From positions 806,001-870,000 of the forward strand of contig NZ_UFYA01000001.1 in assembly GCF_900447215.1 (NCBI RefSeq): a stretch of 64,000 nucleotides of DNA, in the 5' to 3' direction. Position 1 is the first letter of the stretch, and each line of letters opens with the position of its first letter. The notes beneath the pieces are model-generated. The model did no database searches. It saw only the letters and a list, made by a program, of their open reading frames with translations, and had not been told where the DNA came from. Shown here one piece after another: positions 35,904 to 44,938 of the stretch. Source of the DNA: Dermatophilus congolensis. Lineage in GTDB: Bacteria; Actinomycetota; Actinomycetes; Actinomycetales; Dermatophilaceae. The translations under genes and the position numbers were made by a program.

Positions 35904-36605
35904 ATGAGTCAGACCCGCGCTGAAGACACGTCGCACGACTGCAGCCCCCACCCCAGGCCCCGACTGCAAGTCGCACTCGACGTCCGCGACCTCCCCAGTG
36001 CCCTCGCACCTCTGCCGCGCGTCATCGCCCACATCGACATCATCGAATGCGGAACCGTCCTCATCCTGGCTGAAGGACTGCGCGCCGTCCGAGAAATACG
36101 AGCCCTCTTCCCCAACACAACAATCCTCGCCGACATCCGCATCGCAGAAGCCGGCTCCATCCTCTCCCGCATGGCCTTCGAAGCCGGAGCCAACCTCGTC
36201 TCCGTCGTCGCTGGCGCATCCATGACAACCGTCCGCCAGGTCTGTGCCGTCGCCGCAGAATTCAACGGAGAAGTCCAAGTCGAACTGGCCGACGAATGGT
36301 TCGACCCCGACCGCGCCCGCCAATGGCGCGACGCCGGCGTCCAACACATCATCGTCAAACGTTCCCGCGACCGCGAAGCCAGCGGCGACCTCTCCTGGAA
36401 ACCCACCGACCTCGAACGCATCGACCAGCTCGCCGCCATGGGATTCACCGTCACCGTCACCGGCGGCATCACCGCCACCGACCTGACAACCTTCGCCGGA
36501 CACCCCGTCGGCATCATCATCGCCGGACGCTCAATCACCACCGCCACCGACCCCGCAGCAGCCGCCGCCGAACTCAACCACGCAATCGGGCAGGTCTGGA
36601 AATGA
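35904..36605 (+). CDS. UlaD-like 3-keto-L-gulonate-6-phosphate decarboxylase
   Basis: A 233-residue TIM-barrel protein of the orotidine-phosphate-decarboxylase suprafamily. Strong similarity to UlaD/SgbH (RQWRDAG, FTVTVTGGIT, GIIIAGRSI) points to conversion of 3-keto-L-gulonate-6-P to L-xylulose-5-P plus CO2. Conserved E48, D77, E127 and R155 are seen. However the DxKxxD motif reads D77-I-R79-I-A-E82, i.e. Lys to Arg and Asp to Glu, and the residue equivalent to E. coli H136 is K152 (alignment by eye). ATG 35904 has GAAGGAG upstream. The stop overlaps the next gene (ATGA). Confidence 0.85.
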   Translation: MSQTRAEDTSHDCSPHPRPRLQVALDVRDLPSALAPLPRVIAHIDIIECGTVLILAEGLRAVREIRALFPNTTILADIRIAEAGSILSRMAFEAGANLVSVVAGASMTTVRQVCAVAAEFNGEVQVELADEWFDPDRARQWRDAGVQHIIVKRSRDREASGDLSWKPTDLERIDQLAAMGFTVTVTGGITATDLTTFAGHPVGIIIAGRSITTATDPAAAAAELNHAIGQVWK

Positions 36606-38188
36606 ACGCCACCCCCACCATCGAACACACCCGCACCACCACCGCCACCATCGGACTAGGCATCTACGAAAAAGCACTCAAATGGACTGGCACCTGGCCC
36701 AGCTTCTTCACCCAAGCAGCAACCGCAGGATTCTCCTTCGTTGACATATCCATCGACGAAACCCCAGAACGCCAAGCACGCCTGCATTGGAACAAAAAAC
36801 AACGCGACGAAGTACGCCACGCCGCCCACAACGCCGGCATCAAACTCGGCGGACTGTGCCTATCCCTCCACCGCCGCGTCGCCCCCGGATCCAGCGACCC
36901 ACACACCCGCGCCCAAGCCATCCAAGTCCTTATCGACGGCATCGACCTCGCCGCCGACCTTCACATCCCCGTCCTCCAACTCGCCGGATACTTCGCCTAC
37001 TACGAAACACCCCACCCCCAAAACCGCCAGTGGTACGTCGAATGCCTACGCACCGGCGCAGCCCACGCAGCAACCCGCGGCATCCTCCTAGGCATCGAAA
37101 ACGTCGACGGCACCGACATCACCTCCATCTCCACCGCAATGCACATCGTCAACGAAATCGATTCACCCTGGCTCCAGCTCTACCCCGACATCGGCAACAT
37201 CGCCGAACAAGGCCTCAACATCACTAGCGAACTACGCCGCGGCCGCGGCCACATGCTCGCCCTCCACGCCAAAGACGTCCGCCCCGGCGAACCCCGACGC
37301 GTCCCCATGGGCACAGGCATCGTCAACTGGGACGAAGCCTTCACCGAACTCGCCGCCCAAAACTGGACCGGCCGCATGATGATCGAAATGTGGAACGACG
37401 AAGCAGACAACTCTGCCCAACTCGCCGCCACAGCACGCCAATACATCCACGACAAACTCACCCACGCAGGCATTACCGTCACCACCCCGCCCCCAACACC
37501 CACCACCGACCTACCCCACAGCCTCACCGAACTACGCAAAGAAGTCTGCCGCGGAAACCTCGCCCTCCCCGAAGCCGGACTCGTCGCCTGGACCGGCGGA
37601 AACCTCTCTGCCCGCGACCCCGAAACCGGCCACATCATCATCAAACCCTCCGGAATGCCCTACAACGTCATGACCCCCGAAGACATGGTCATCGTTGACA
37701 TCAACGGCACAATCATCGCCGGAGAACACGGACCAAGCTCCGACACCGCATCTCACCTAGCCGTCTACCGCGCCCGCCCCGACGTGATGTCCATCATCCA
37801 CACACACTCCCGCTACGCCACCGCCTTCGCCGCCGCAGGCCGACCCATCCCATGCGTCCTGACCGCCATCGCCGACGAATTCGGAGGCGAAGTACCCCTA
37901 GGGGACTATGCGCCCATCGGCGGTAACGCCATCGGCGAAGAAATAGTCCGATCCATCGGCACCTCACCAGCAATCCTGATGAAACAGCACGGCGTATTCA
38001 CCATCGGCCCAACAATCGACAAAGCCCTCCAAGCCGCCATCATGGTCGAAGACATCGCCCACACGGTCCTCGTCGCAGAATCCCTCGGCACCCTCACCGA
38101 ACTACCCCAAGAAGAAATCAACGCCAACTTCGACCGCTACCAAAACCGTTACGGCACCGACGCCGCAAGTGAAGGGCTACGCCGATGA
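36602..38188 (+). CDS. UlaE-UlaF fusion: L-xylulose-5-P 3-epimerase + L-ribulose-5-P 4-epimerase
   Basis: A 528-residue two-domain protein. Residues about 17-288 match UlaE/SgbU (GLGIYEKAL, HWNKKQRDE, LQLAGY): metal/catalytic E166, D196 in YPDIGN, H222 in LHAKD, E262 in IEMW are all present. A Pro/Thr linker (about 291-304) joins it to residues about 306-520, an AraD/UlaF class II aldolase-type epimerase: TGGNLSARD, KPSG phosphate loop (348-351), zinc histidines H400 and H402 in HTH, H463 in KQHG, D425 in AIADEF and Tyr in NRYG. Together they convert L-xylulose-5-P to D-xylulose-5-P, which enters the pentose phosphate pathway. Start and stop overlap the flanking genes by 4 bases each. Confidence 0.88.
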   Translation: MNATPTIEHTRTTTATIGLGIYEKALKWTGTWPSFFTQAATAGFSFVDISIDETPERQARLHWNKKQRDEVRHAAHNAGIKLGGLCLSLHRRVAPGSSDPHTRAQAIQVLIDGIDLAADLHIPVLQLAGYFAYYETPHPQNRQWYVECLRTGAAHAATRGILLGIENVDGTDITSISTAMHIVNEIDSPWLQLYPDIGNIAEQGLNITSELRRGRGHMLALHAKDVRPGEPRRVPMGTGIVNWDEAFTELAAQNWTGRMMIEMWNDEADNSAQLAATARQYIHDKLTHAGITVTTPPPTPTTDLPHSLTELRKEVCRGNLALPEAGLVAWTGGNLSARDPETGHIIIKPSGMPYNVMTPEDMVIVDINGTIIAGEHGPSSDTASHLAVYRARPDVMSIIHTHSRYATAFAAAGRPIPCVLTAIADEFGGEVPLGDYAPIGGNAIGEEIVRSIGTSPAILMKQHGVFTIGPTIDKALQAAIMVEDIAHTVLVAESLGTLTELPQEEINANFDRYQNRYGTDAASEGLRR

Positions 38189-39138
38189 GCACCTACGAAC
38201 TAACCACCTTCGGCGAAGCCCAAATCCGACTCACCGTCCACCGCGGCGAACGCCTAGCAACCTGCAGCGACCTCCGGCTCACCCCAGCAGGCTCCGAAGC
38301 CAACGTCGCCGGCCTACTAGCCCAACTCGCCCGCAGAACCACCTACGCCACAGTACTACCCGGAGGAGACCTCGCCTGCCGATTCCTCTCCGAATACCGC
38401 GGCGCAGGCGTCGACCTTTCCCACGTCGTCCGTGTCCCAGAAGGCCGCATGGCCCTCTACTTCCTCGAACCAGGCGATCCACCCATGCCCGCCCGCGTCA
38501 CCTACGACCGCCACCACACCGCCTTCCGCGACATCACCCCCAACACCTTCAACTGGGACGCACTGCTAGACACCGACGTCCTCTTCGTCACCGGCATCAC
38601 CGCCGCACTCACCCCATCCACCGCCGCCACCGTCACCTACGCCGTCACCCAAGCCCACCGACGCGGCGTCCGCGTCGCCCTCGACGTCAACTACCGCAGC
38701 CTCCTGTGGACCCCAGCCCAAGCACGAGCAGTCCTCGAACCCCTCTTCGACAAAGTCGACATCCTCTTCTGCTCACGCTCAGACGCCCACAAACTCTTCG
38801 GCCTCGACGGAGACGGGCCCGCCATCAACGCCCAACTCCACGCCATGTACAACACCATCAACCACGTCATCTCCACAGACGGCATCAACGGCGTCTACTA
38901 CAGCGGCATCGAAGGAAAATCCATCCACGCCGTCGAAACTGTCCCCATCACCGACCGCCCAGGAGCAGGCGACTCCTTCGTCGCCGCCACCCTCCACGGC
39001 TACCTCGGCAACAGCGTCAAAGACGGAATCATCTGGGGACTACGCACCTCAAAACTTGCCCTCACCCACCACGGCGACCTCACCCACGTCACCCCCGAAG
39101 AACTCGCCATACCCACCACAGCAGACATCCTGCGCTGA
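38185..39138 (+). CDS. PfkB-family sugar(-acid) kinase, KdgK-like
   Basis: A 317-residue ribokinase-fold kinase. N-terminal FGEAQIRLT and PAGSEANVA substrate region, and the catalytic DRPGAGDSF with base D263. The overall look is closest to 2-keto-3-deoxygluconate kinases. In this operon, which has no PTS, it is the only enzyme able to make the phosphorylated substrate that UlaG or UlaD need, so it is the candidate kinase for L-ascorbate or 3-keto-L-gulonate (inference). It starts inside the stop of the epimerase gene (ATGA). Confidence 0.85.
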   Translation: MSTYELTTFGEAQIRLTVHRGERLATCSDLRLTPAGSEANVAGLLAQLARRTTYATVLPGGDLACRFLSEYRGAGVDLSHVVRVPEGRMALYFLEPGDPPMPARVTYDRHHTAFRDITPNTFNWDALLDTDVLFVTGITAALTPSTAATVTYAVTQAHRRGVRVALDVNYRSLLWTPAQARAVLEPLFDKVDILFCSRSDAHKLFGLDGDGPAINAQLHAMYNTINHVISTDGINGVYYSGIEGKSIHAVETVPITDRPGAGDSFVAATLHGYLGNSVKDGIIWGLRTSKLALTHHGDLTHVTPEELAIPTTADILR

Positions 39139-39201
39139 AAACCCACCCCACCACCTACCTACCCTCTAGCCGTTCAGCCGGCCCACCACCTAGGACTCGT
39201 C

Positions 39202-40566
39202 ATGAGTGACATCGCTGTACCCTCAGCGCACCCAACAGCGCTACAACAAATCGACTCACGCCCACTCACCCGAAACCAAAAAAGCCTCATCGGCCTAGCC
39301 ATCACCGGAAACATCTCCGAATTCTTCGACATGTTCCTCATCGGCTTCGCCGTAAACAGCCTGCTCAAAGACCCCAACTGGAACCTCAACGGCAACGAAA
39401 TCGGCATCATCCTTGCCATGTCCGGCCTTGGCACCGTCATCGGCGCCATCCTCTGGGGACACCTCGCCGACCGCATCGGACGCAAAGTCAGCTTCTTCTG
39501 GTGCGTCCTGCTCTTCACCCTCTTCACCTTCATATCCGTCTTCACCCCCGACAACGCCTGGATCATGCTGGCCGCCCTGCGCGTCCTCGTCGGCGTCGGC
39601 GTCGGCGGACTCAACATCGTCTCCATCCCCTACATCCAAGAATTCGTCCCCGCTAAACAACGCGGCCTACTATCCGGACTCGCCTCCGTATTCATCCCCC
39701 TAGGCCTATTCCTCGGCAGCCTCGCCTCCAAAATGGTCGGCGACAACTGGAGACTGCTCATCGCCCTGGGAGCTGCGCCAATCTTCCTCCTCCTATGGCT
39801 ACGAGCCGTGCCCGAATCACCCCGCTACCTACAAACCCAAGGCCGTACCGACGAGGCCCGAAAAGCCCTCGCCTGGGCACTAGAAATCCCTGTCAACAAA
39901 CTCGGTGAACTACCTGCCCCCACCCACACCGAAGCAGCCTCATACTCCATTATCTTCAGCAACTACCTACGGCCACTAGTCATCATCACCCTCGGATCCT
40001 TCAGCTTCATCCTCGGATCCTCCGTCATCCAATCCTGGGGCCAAACCATCCTTGGCTCCGGCTACGCATTCGACACCGGCATGGTCGCCAACCTCTTCAT
40101 GCTCGTCTCACTCGGTGACCTCCTCGGCCGCCTCACCTCCGCCTGGCTCGCCGACAAAATCGGCCGCAGATGGACCATGTTCAGTTTCGGACTCATCGGC
40201 GCCTGCGGACTACTCATCGCAGCTATCTCCACAACCACCGGTGATAGCGCCCACGCCGGATGGATCTTCTTCACCGGAATCCTCATCGCCATGACCTTCG
40301 GCGACGGAGCCTTCGGCATCCTCAATGCCTTCGGAGCTGAACAATTCCCCAACGAAGCCCGATCCACCGGACTCGGCCTCGGATACGGCATCGGAGCCAC
40401 CGCCAAAATCTTCGGACCCGCACTCCTGGGCGCAATGTTCGGAGCAAAAGTCACCCTCGACTCCATCGCCCCAGCCTTCACCTTCTTCGCCGCACTCCTA
40501 CTCCTCGGCGGTATCACCTACCTCTTCGCCACCGAAACCAAAGGCAAATCACTCGACACCATCTAA
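39202..40566 (+). CDS. MFS sugar/organic-acid:proton symporter
   Basis: A 454-residue transporter with about 12 membrane segments. The conserved loops GHLADRIGRK (between segments 2 and 3), VPESPRYL (before the central loop), and ADKIGRRWT (mirror loop in the C half) identify the sugar-porter/acid-symporter branch. It lies between the kinase and the lactonase of the ascorbate-type locus, so it is the probable uptake system, replacing the UlaABC PTS. The start ATG 39202 lies 63 bases after the kinase stop. Confidence 0.87.
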   Translation: MSDIAVPSAHPTALQQIDSRPLTRNQKSLIGLAITGNISEFFDMFLIGFAVNSLLKDPNWNLNGNEIGIILAMSGLGTVIGAILWGHLADRIGRKVSFFWCVLLFTLFTFISVFTPDNAWIMLAALRVLVGVGVGGLNIVSIPYIQEFVPAKQRGLLSGLASVFIPLGLFLGSLASKMVGDNWRLLIALGAAPIFLLLWLRAVPESPRYLQTQGRTDEARKALAWALEIPVNKLGELPAPTHTEAASYSIIFSNYLRPLVIITLGSFSFILGSSVIQSWGQTILGSGYAFDTGMVANLFMLVSLGDLLGRLTSAWLADKIGRRWTMFSFGLIGACGLLIAAISTTTGDSAHAGWIFFTGILIAMTFGDGAFGILNAFGAEQFPNEARSTGLGLGYGIGATAKIFGPALLGAMFGAKVTLDSIAPAFTFFAALLLLGGITYLFATETKGKSLDTI

Positions 40567-40608
40567 CCCACCACCAACCACACAACACCAACCAACCGGA
40601 GACCAGAC

Positions 40609-41664
40609 ATGAGCAAAATCGACGAAATCACCCGCGAAAAATGGATCCTCGGAGCATTCCCCGAATGGGGAACCTGGCTCAACGAAGAAATCGACAACAC
40701 TCACGTCGAACCAGGCACCGTCAGCATGTGGTGGATCGGCTGCACCGGTATCTGGCTCAAAACCGAAAACGGCACCAACATCGCCACCGACCTATGGTTC
40801 GGCAACGGCAAACGCACCCAAAAAGTCACCGAAATGAAGCCTTACCACCAGATGCGCAACATGACCGGTGGACGAGCACTCCAACCCAACCTGCGCGCAG
40901 CACCCATCGTCTACGACCCCTTCGCCGTAACCCAGGTCGACGCTGTCCTGGCCACCCACATCCACCAAGACCACATCGACCCCTTCTTCGCCGCAGCAGT
41001 CCTGAAAAACTGTTCGCCAGACGTCCCCTTCATCGGCCCACAAGGCTGCGCCGACCTCTGGATCTCATGGGGTGTCCCAGAAGAACGCATCACCGTCGTC
41101 AAACCCGGTGACACCGTACAAATCAAAGACGTCGAGATCGTCATGCTCGACTCCTTCGACCGCACCGTCCTGGTCACCTCCTCCGAAGACCTCGAAGGCA
41201 CCGTCCCCACCATGGACGACAAAGCAGTCAACTACCTATTCAAAACCCCCGCCGGGAACATCTACCACAGCGGCGACTCGCACTACTCCATCCGCTACGC
41301 CAAACACGGAAAAGACCACCACATCGACGTCGCCCTAGGCTCCTACGGCGAAAACCCCATCGGCAACCAAGACAAGATGACCTCCGTGGACATCCTGCGC
41401 ATGGCCGAAGCCCTCGGCACCAAAGTGGTCATTCCGTTCCACCACGACGTATGGACCAACTTCAAAGCCGACCCCATGGAAATCCTCATGCTGTGGCGCT
41501 ACAAGAAAGACGTCCTGCAGTACCAGTTCAAACCATTCCTCTGGGAAGTCGGCGGCAAATTCACCTACCCCACTGACAAAGACAAAATCCAATACCACTA
41601 CCGCCGCGGCTTTGAAGACTGCTTCACCGAAGAACAAAACGTCCCATTTCCCTCCATCCTCTAA
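40609..41664 (+). CDS. ulaG: UlaG-like L-ascorbate-6-phosphate lactonase
   Basis: A 351-residue metallo-beta-lactamase-fold protein, the same length as E. coli UlaG (about 354). Metal motif HxHxDH is H117-I-H119-Q-D121-H122 in [10 protein letters not shown]; later metal-site segments YHSGDSH and IPFHHD are present. Together with UlaD, E and F homologues beside it, this supports opening of the lactone of ascorbate-6-P to 3-keto-L-gulonate-6-P. ATG 40609 follows a GGAG. Last gene of the operon. Confidence 0.9.
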   Translation: MSKIDEITREKWILGAFPEWGTWLNEEIDNTHVEPGTVSMWWIGCTGIWLKTENGTNIATDLWFGNGKRTQKVTEMKPYHQMRNMTGGRALQPNLRAAPIVYDPFAVTQVDAVLATHIHQDHIDPFFAAAVLKNCSPDVPFIGPQGCADLWISWGVPEERITVVKPGDTVQIKDVEIVMLDSFDRTVLVTSSEDLEGTVPTMDDKAVNYLFKTPAGNIYHSGDSHYSIRYAKHGKDHHIDVALGSYGENPIGNQDKMTSVDILRMAEALGTKVVIPFHHDVWTNFKADPMEILMLWRYKKDVLQYQFKPFLWEVGGKFTYPTDKDKIQYHYRRGFEDCFTEEQNVPFPSIL

Positions 41665-41680
41665 GCGCCACGCCTATCAC

Positions 41681-41725
41681 ATGCGGGTGGCCCGCACACC
41701 ATCACGGTGCGCGGGCCACCCGCAT
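41681..41725. terminator. Bidirectional terminator between ulaG and the molybdoenzyme gene
   Basis: 20-base arms 41681-41700 and 41706-41725 pair with one mismatch, between convergent genes. Confidence 0.85.
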
Positions 41726-41741
41726 GCCCCAAAAAACTCAA

Positions 41742-44090
41742 TCAACACGGAGCCTCATGCACACTCACCTCCGGAACCGGGCCATCCCAACGCACAACCT
41801 CCACCAAAACATGCTGACCAGTACACCCCTGCGACAAACCAGAGGTAGCAACATCAGCAGTCAACACATTCGGATTACCGTGCACACACGTCCCCACACG
41901 TAGCCCAGCCTGGCCAGCCTCTGGCCCATGCACCTGCGGGTCATACGGGTCAAACCATGCCCCCGTCGACAACTGCACAACGTTCTGGCGCACAGCATCA
42001 CTCAAAATCGCCCCCGCCAGACAAGCCCCGCGATCATTGCTCACCAAAACGACATCTCCGGTATCAATACCCCGCGCCGCAGCATCCGCAGGATTCAAAC
42101 GAATCGGCTCCCGACCAGCCACCTTCGAAGCCATCGATGTAGCACCGTCATCAAGCTGAGAATGCAGCCGCGAAGCAGGCTGATTAGCCAACAACAACAA
42201 CGGGAATGTATTGGCATAGTTCGCACCCAAATACTCTGTAGGAGCCAGCCACGTTGGGTGCCCCGGGCAATCAGGCAACTCAAGCGCAGCAATCGTCTCG
42301 CTCGTCAGCTCAATGCGACCCGACGGAGTAGGCAACGGATTCTCATCAGGATCCGCCCGGAAATCCTCAAACGCCACAATGGAACCCAGCCGAGGCAGAT
42401 CAATCCCCTCGCTATCCCAAAACTCCTCAAACGATGGCAGCTCCGGCACCTCCATCCCCGGCGGCGTGATACGGCCCTGAGCGACATCCTCCTCAAAAAC
42501 TCCGTACAAGTGACGCAGCCACTCCTGCGCATCACGGTTCTCAGTGAAAACCTCACCCACCTCAAGCCGCTCGGCCAAAGCTGCGTAAATGTCGTAGTCA
42601 TCACGAGCCTCGCAGTACCGAGAAACCAGCGCTCGCATCGGAGTTAGCCGCGCCCCCGAACGCGCCCCACCAATATCATCACGCTCAAAAGTAGTGGTGG
42701 AGGGAAGAACGATGTCTGCGTGACGTGCTGTAGACGTCCAGTAAGGATCAGAAACGATGATCGTGTCTGGACGGGTAAAAGCATTCGTCAGACGCCCCAG
42801 ATCTTGATGGTGATGGAAGGGATTTCCTCCGGCCCACCACACCAGACGAATATCGGGATACGTGTAAGTGCCACCGTCATACGTGAACTCCTCACCCGGA
42901 TGAAGAAGCAAATCACTGATCTTGGCAACCGGGATGAACTCACTAACTGGATTCTGCCCTTGAGGCAAAGCTGGGAACCGTAGCGGCGTAGAGGAACAGC
43001 CTGGCTTATTCATCGACCCATACCCGCTGGCAAACCCACCACCAGGAAGACCGATCTGCCCCAAATGAGCCGCAAGCGCCAACGCAGCCCACATGGGTTG
43101 TTCACCATGGCGAGCTCGCTGCAATGACCACGAAACAGTGACGAGTGTGCGCGTTTCAGCGGCCAAGCGCGCTAAGGCTTGAATCTCTTCAGCCTTAATC
43201 CCCGTAATCTCCTCCGCCCAGCGCGCGGATTTCGGCTCACCATCACTGCGGCCAAGGATGTAATCGGCATACGTGTCAGCACCCGAGCAGTACTTCTCCA
43301 GAAATTCGCTATCAGCGAGATTCTCTTCGAGCAGAACATGGGTCATCGCGAGCATGAGCGCCGTGTCCGTTCCAGGAGAAACAGGTACCCAGCGCGCTCC
43401 AGGTAGGTCATCGCGCAGCGGTGAAACAACCACAAGGTTCGCGCCACGGGAATGTAAAGCATCAAGCGCTCGCCCGGTGGGGTGATCACCTGCGCCTCCT
43501 GCATCAATTCCAGTGTTTTTTAAAGGAACTCCACCAAAAGCGATGAGCGTTTCTGTGTGCTCAGCGATGACGTCCCACGTGGTCGCGAACTGAGTCAGGG
43601 CGGACTCGTCCGTAAGGATGTGCGGGAAAAGAACTTCCGACGCTCCCGTTGAATATGTATTAACGCCCTGCGTATATCCGCCCAATGTGTTGAGAAAGCG
43701 GTGAAGTTGACTCTGCGCGTGATGAAAACGCCCTGCGCTTGCCCAGCCGTAGGAGCCCCCGAAAACTGCCTGCGCGCCATGGTCGTGGTAAACGCGACCT
43801 AGCTCATCGGCGAGACGGTCAAGCACCTCATCCCACCCTGGGGTGATCCAGTCTTGATTAGAGCCAGCGCGCCCGCGCTCGCGGTCAGGTCCTGGGCCGT
43901 GTTCCCACCAGCGGCGTCGTACAGCAGGGCGTTGTACACGTGAGGGGCGCGTGACCGCGCCTGGCACGTTATCCAGTAGGGCAGATGGTGCAGTGTCATC
44001 GGACCAGGGGGTGACAGATTCGATGTCGGTTCCATCGGGGGAACGGTGGGCGTCGTACACACCCCAGTGGGAGACATGGCGGGAACTCAT
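41742..44090 (-). CDS. BisC/TorA-type molybdopterin oxidoreductase, cytoplasmic
   Basis: A 782-residue member of the DMSO-reductase family. SHWGVYDA at the N-terminus and GGSYGWASAGRFHHAQ are typical of biotin-sulfoxide and TMAO reductases; the Ser of NTYSTGAS is the likely molybdenum ligand. There is no Tat signal peptide and no N-terminal Fe-S cysteine cluster, so it should work in the cytoplasm without a cytochrome partner, like BisC. Possible substrates: biotin sulfoxide, free methionine sulfoxide or other S/N-oxides. No chaperone gene beside it. Confidence 0.87.
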   Translation of the reverse strand: MSSRHVSHWGVYDAHRSPDGTDIESVTPWSDDTAPSALLDNVPGAVTRPSRVQRPAVRRRWWEHGPGPDRERGRAGSNQDWITPGWDEVLDRLADELGRVYHDHGAQAVFGGSYGWASAGRFHHAQSQLHRFLNTLGGYTQGVNTYSTGASEVLFPHILTDESALTQFATTWDVIAEHTETLIAFGGVPLKNTGIDAGGAGDHPTGRALDALHSRGANLVVVSPLRDDLPGARWVPVSPGTDTALMLAMTHVLLEENLADSEFLEKYCSGADTYADYILGRSDGEPKSARWAEEITGIKAEEIQALARLAAETRTLVTVSWSLQRARHGEQPMWAALALAAHLGQIGLPGGGFASGYGSMNKPGCSSTPLRFPALPQGQNPVSEFIPVAKISDLLLHPGEEFTYDGGTYTYPDIRLVWWAGGNPFHHHQDLGRLTNAFTRPDTIIVSDPYWTSTARHADIVLPSTTTFERDDIGGARSGARLTPMRALVSRYCEARDDYDIYAALAERLEVGEVFTENRDAQEWLRHLYGVFEEDVAQGRITPPGMEVPELPSFEEFWDSEGIDLPRLGSIVAFEDFRADPDENPLPTPSGRIELTSETIAALELPDCPGHPTWLAPTEYLGANYANTFPLLLLANQPASRLHSQLDDGATSMASKVAGREPIRLNPADAAARGIDTGDVVLVSNDRGACLAGAILSDAVRQNVVQLSTGAWFDPYDPQVHGPEAGQAGLRVGTCVHGNPNVLTADVATSGLSQGCTGQHVLVEVVRWDGPVPEVSVHEAPC

Positions 44091-44298
44091 GTACTCCAGG
44101 GTGCCCCACGCGTGGAGCTTGAACGTTCACGGAAGCGAAAAGTGAGAGAATATTTAAAGGCAGTGTCGCCACCGTGATTAGGGGAGTGGTGGGAAGCGCT
44201 GGTAAAGTGGCTTCTTGCCGTCAGAACGGCCGCGGATAAAGAGCGCCGGGTGGATAAGCCCCCGAGCACCGCGCAACGACAGATCGAGGAGTTGCCCA
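44091..44298 (+). other. Spacer and leader of rpsO
   Basis: Non-coding between divergent genes. GAGGAG at 44286-44291 precedes the rpsO GTG. The longer in-frame extension to 44215 is not homologous to S15 and is rejected. Confidence 0.5.
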
Positions 44299-44568
44299 GT
44301 GTCGCTGGACGCCGAAACCAAGAAGCAGATCATGGAAGAGTACGCCACGCACGAGGGTGACACCGGTTCGCCTGAGGTGCAGATCGCGCTCTTGACCAAG
44401 CGCATCAATGACCTCACCCAGCACAGCCGTGAGCACAAGCACGACCACCACAGCCGTCGTGGCCTGCTCCTTCTGGTTGGTCGCCGTAAGCGCATGCTGC
44501 GTTACCTCGCAGACATCGACATCGAGCGCTACCGCTCACTCATCAAACGTCTTGGTCTGCGTCACTGA
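44299..44568 (+). CDS. rpsO: 30S ribosomal protein S15
   Basis: An 89-residue protein binding the central domain of 16S rRNA. Family core seen: [52 protein letters not shown] 44299 gives the usual MSLDAETKK start and has GAGGAG 7 bases upstream. Followed by pnp, the common rpsO-pnp order. Confidence 0.98.
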   Translation: MSLDAETKKQIMEEYATHEGDTGSPEVQIALLTKRINDLTQHSREHKHDHHSRRGLLLLVGRRKRMLRYLADIDIERYRSLIKRLGLRH

Positions 44569-44574
44569 GTCTTC

Positions 44575-44612
44575 GCGTCAAGGGCGGTTCCTTTAGGAGC
44601 CGCCCTTGACGC
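44575..44612 (+). terminator. Terminator of rpsO
   Basis: 18-bp stem 44575-44592 / 44595-44612 with one wobble, right after the stop. Confidence 0.82.
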
Positions 44613-44938
44613 GTATCCCGTATCACGCAGAGGACGACGTCTCTAGATACGGGTGCGCTTTTCTGAAAGCACATACACGTCCGGAAAAGTGCAACACGCC
44701 CCCCTAACGGGCCTCACGTCGTGAAAACTGTCCCAAAACAGGACAGCATGGAAGGAAATCTCGGCTGGGCTGCAATGCGCCCCTGAGAAACGAGCGCACG
44801 AACGCTCGTAACGTGCCCGGCCCCGAGGTCCACGGACACAGTGTCAAACACAGCCTGGACGCTGCCGCGCACGAGTTGGAACACCCGATGCACAACGACG
44901 ATGCATTTGGTGAGTAGATGAAGAAAAGGAGGGCCCAC
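44613..44938 (+). other. Leader region of pnp
   Basis: About 325 bases without a gene. Short complementary runs such as CTGTCC...GGACAG (about 44728-44748) suggest RNA structure. An Actino-pnp-type leader element is known upstream of actinobacterial pnp genes, but I cannot confirm it by eye. AAAGGAGGG at 44926-44933 is the ribosome-binding site. Confidence 0.4.

Noticed and set aside
36296-36601. N-terminal extension of the UlaE-UlaF frame
   Set aside because: It overlaps ulaD and is Arg/Pro-rich noise; ATG 36602 with the ATGA overlap is the natural start.
44215-44298. N-terminal extension of S15
   Set aside because: Unrelated to ribosomal S15; GTG 44299 with GAGGAG gives the usual length.
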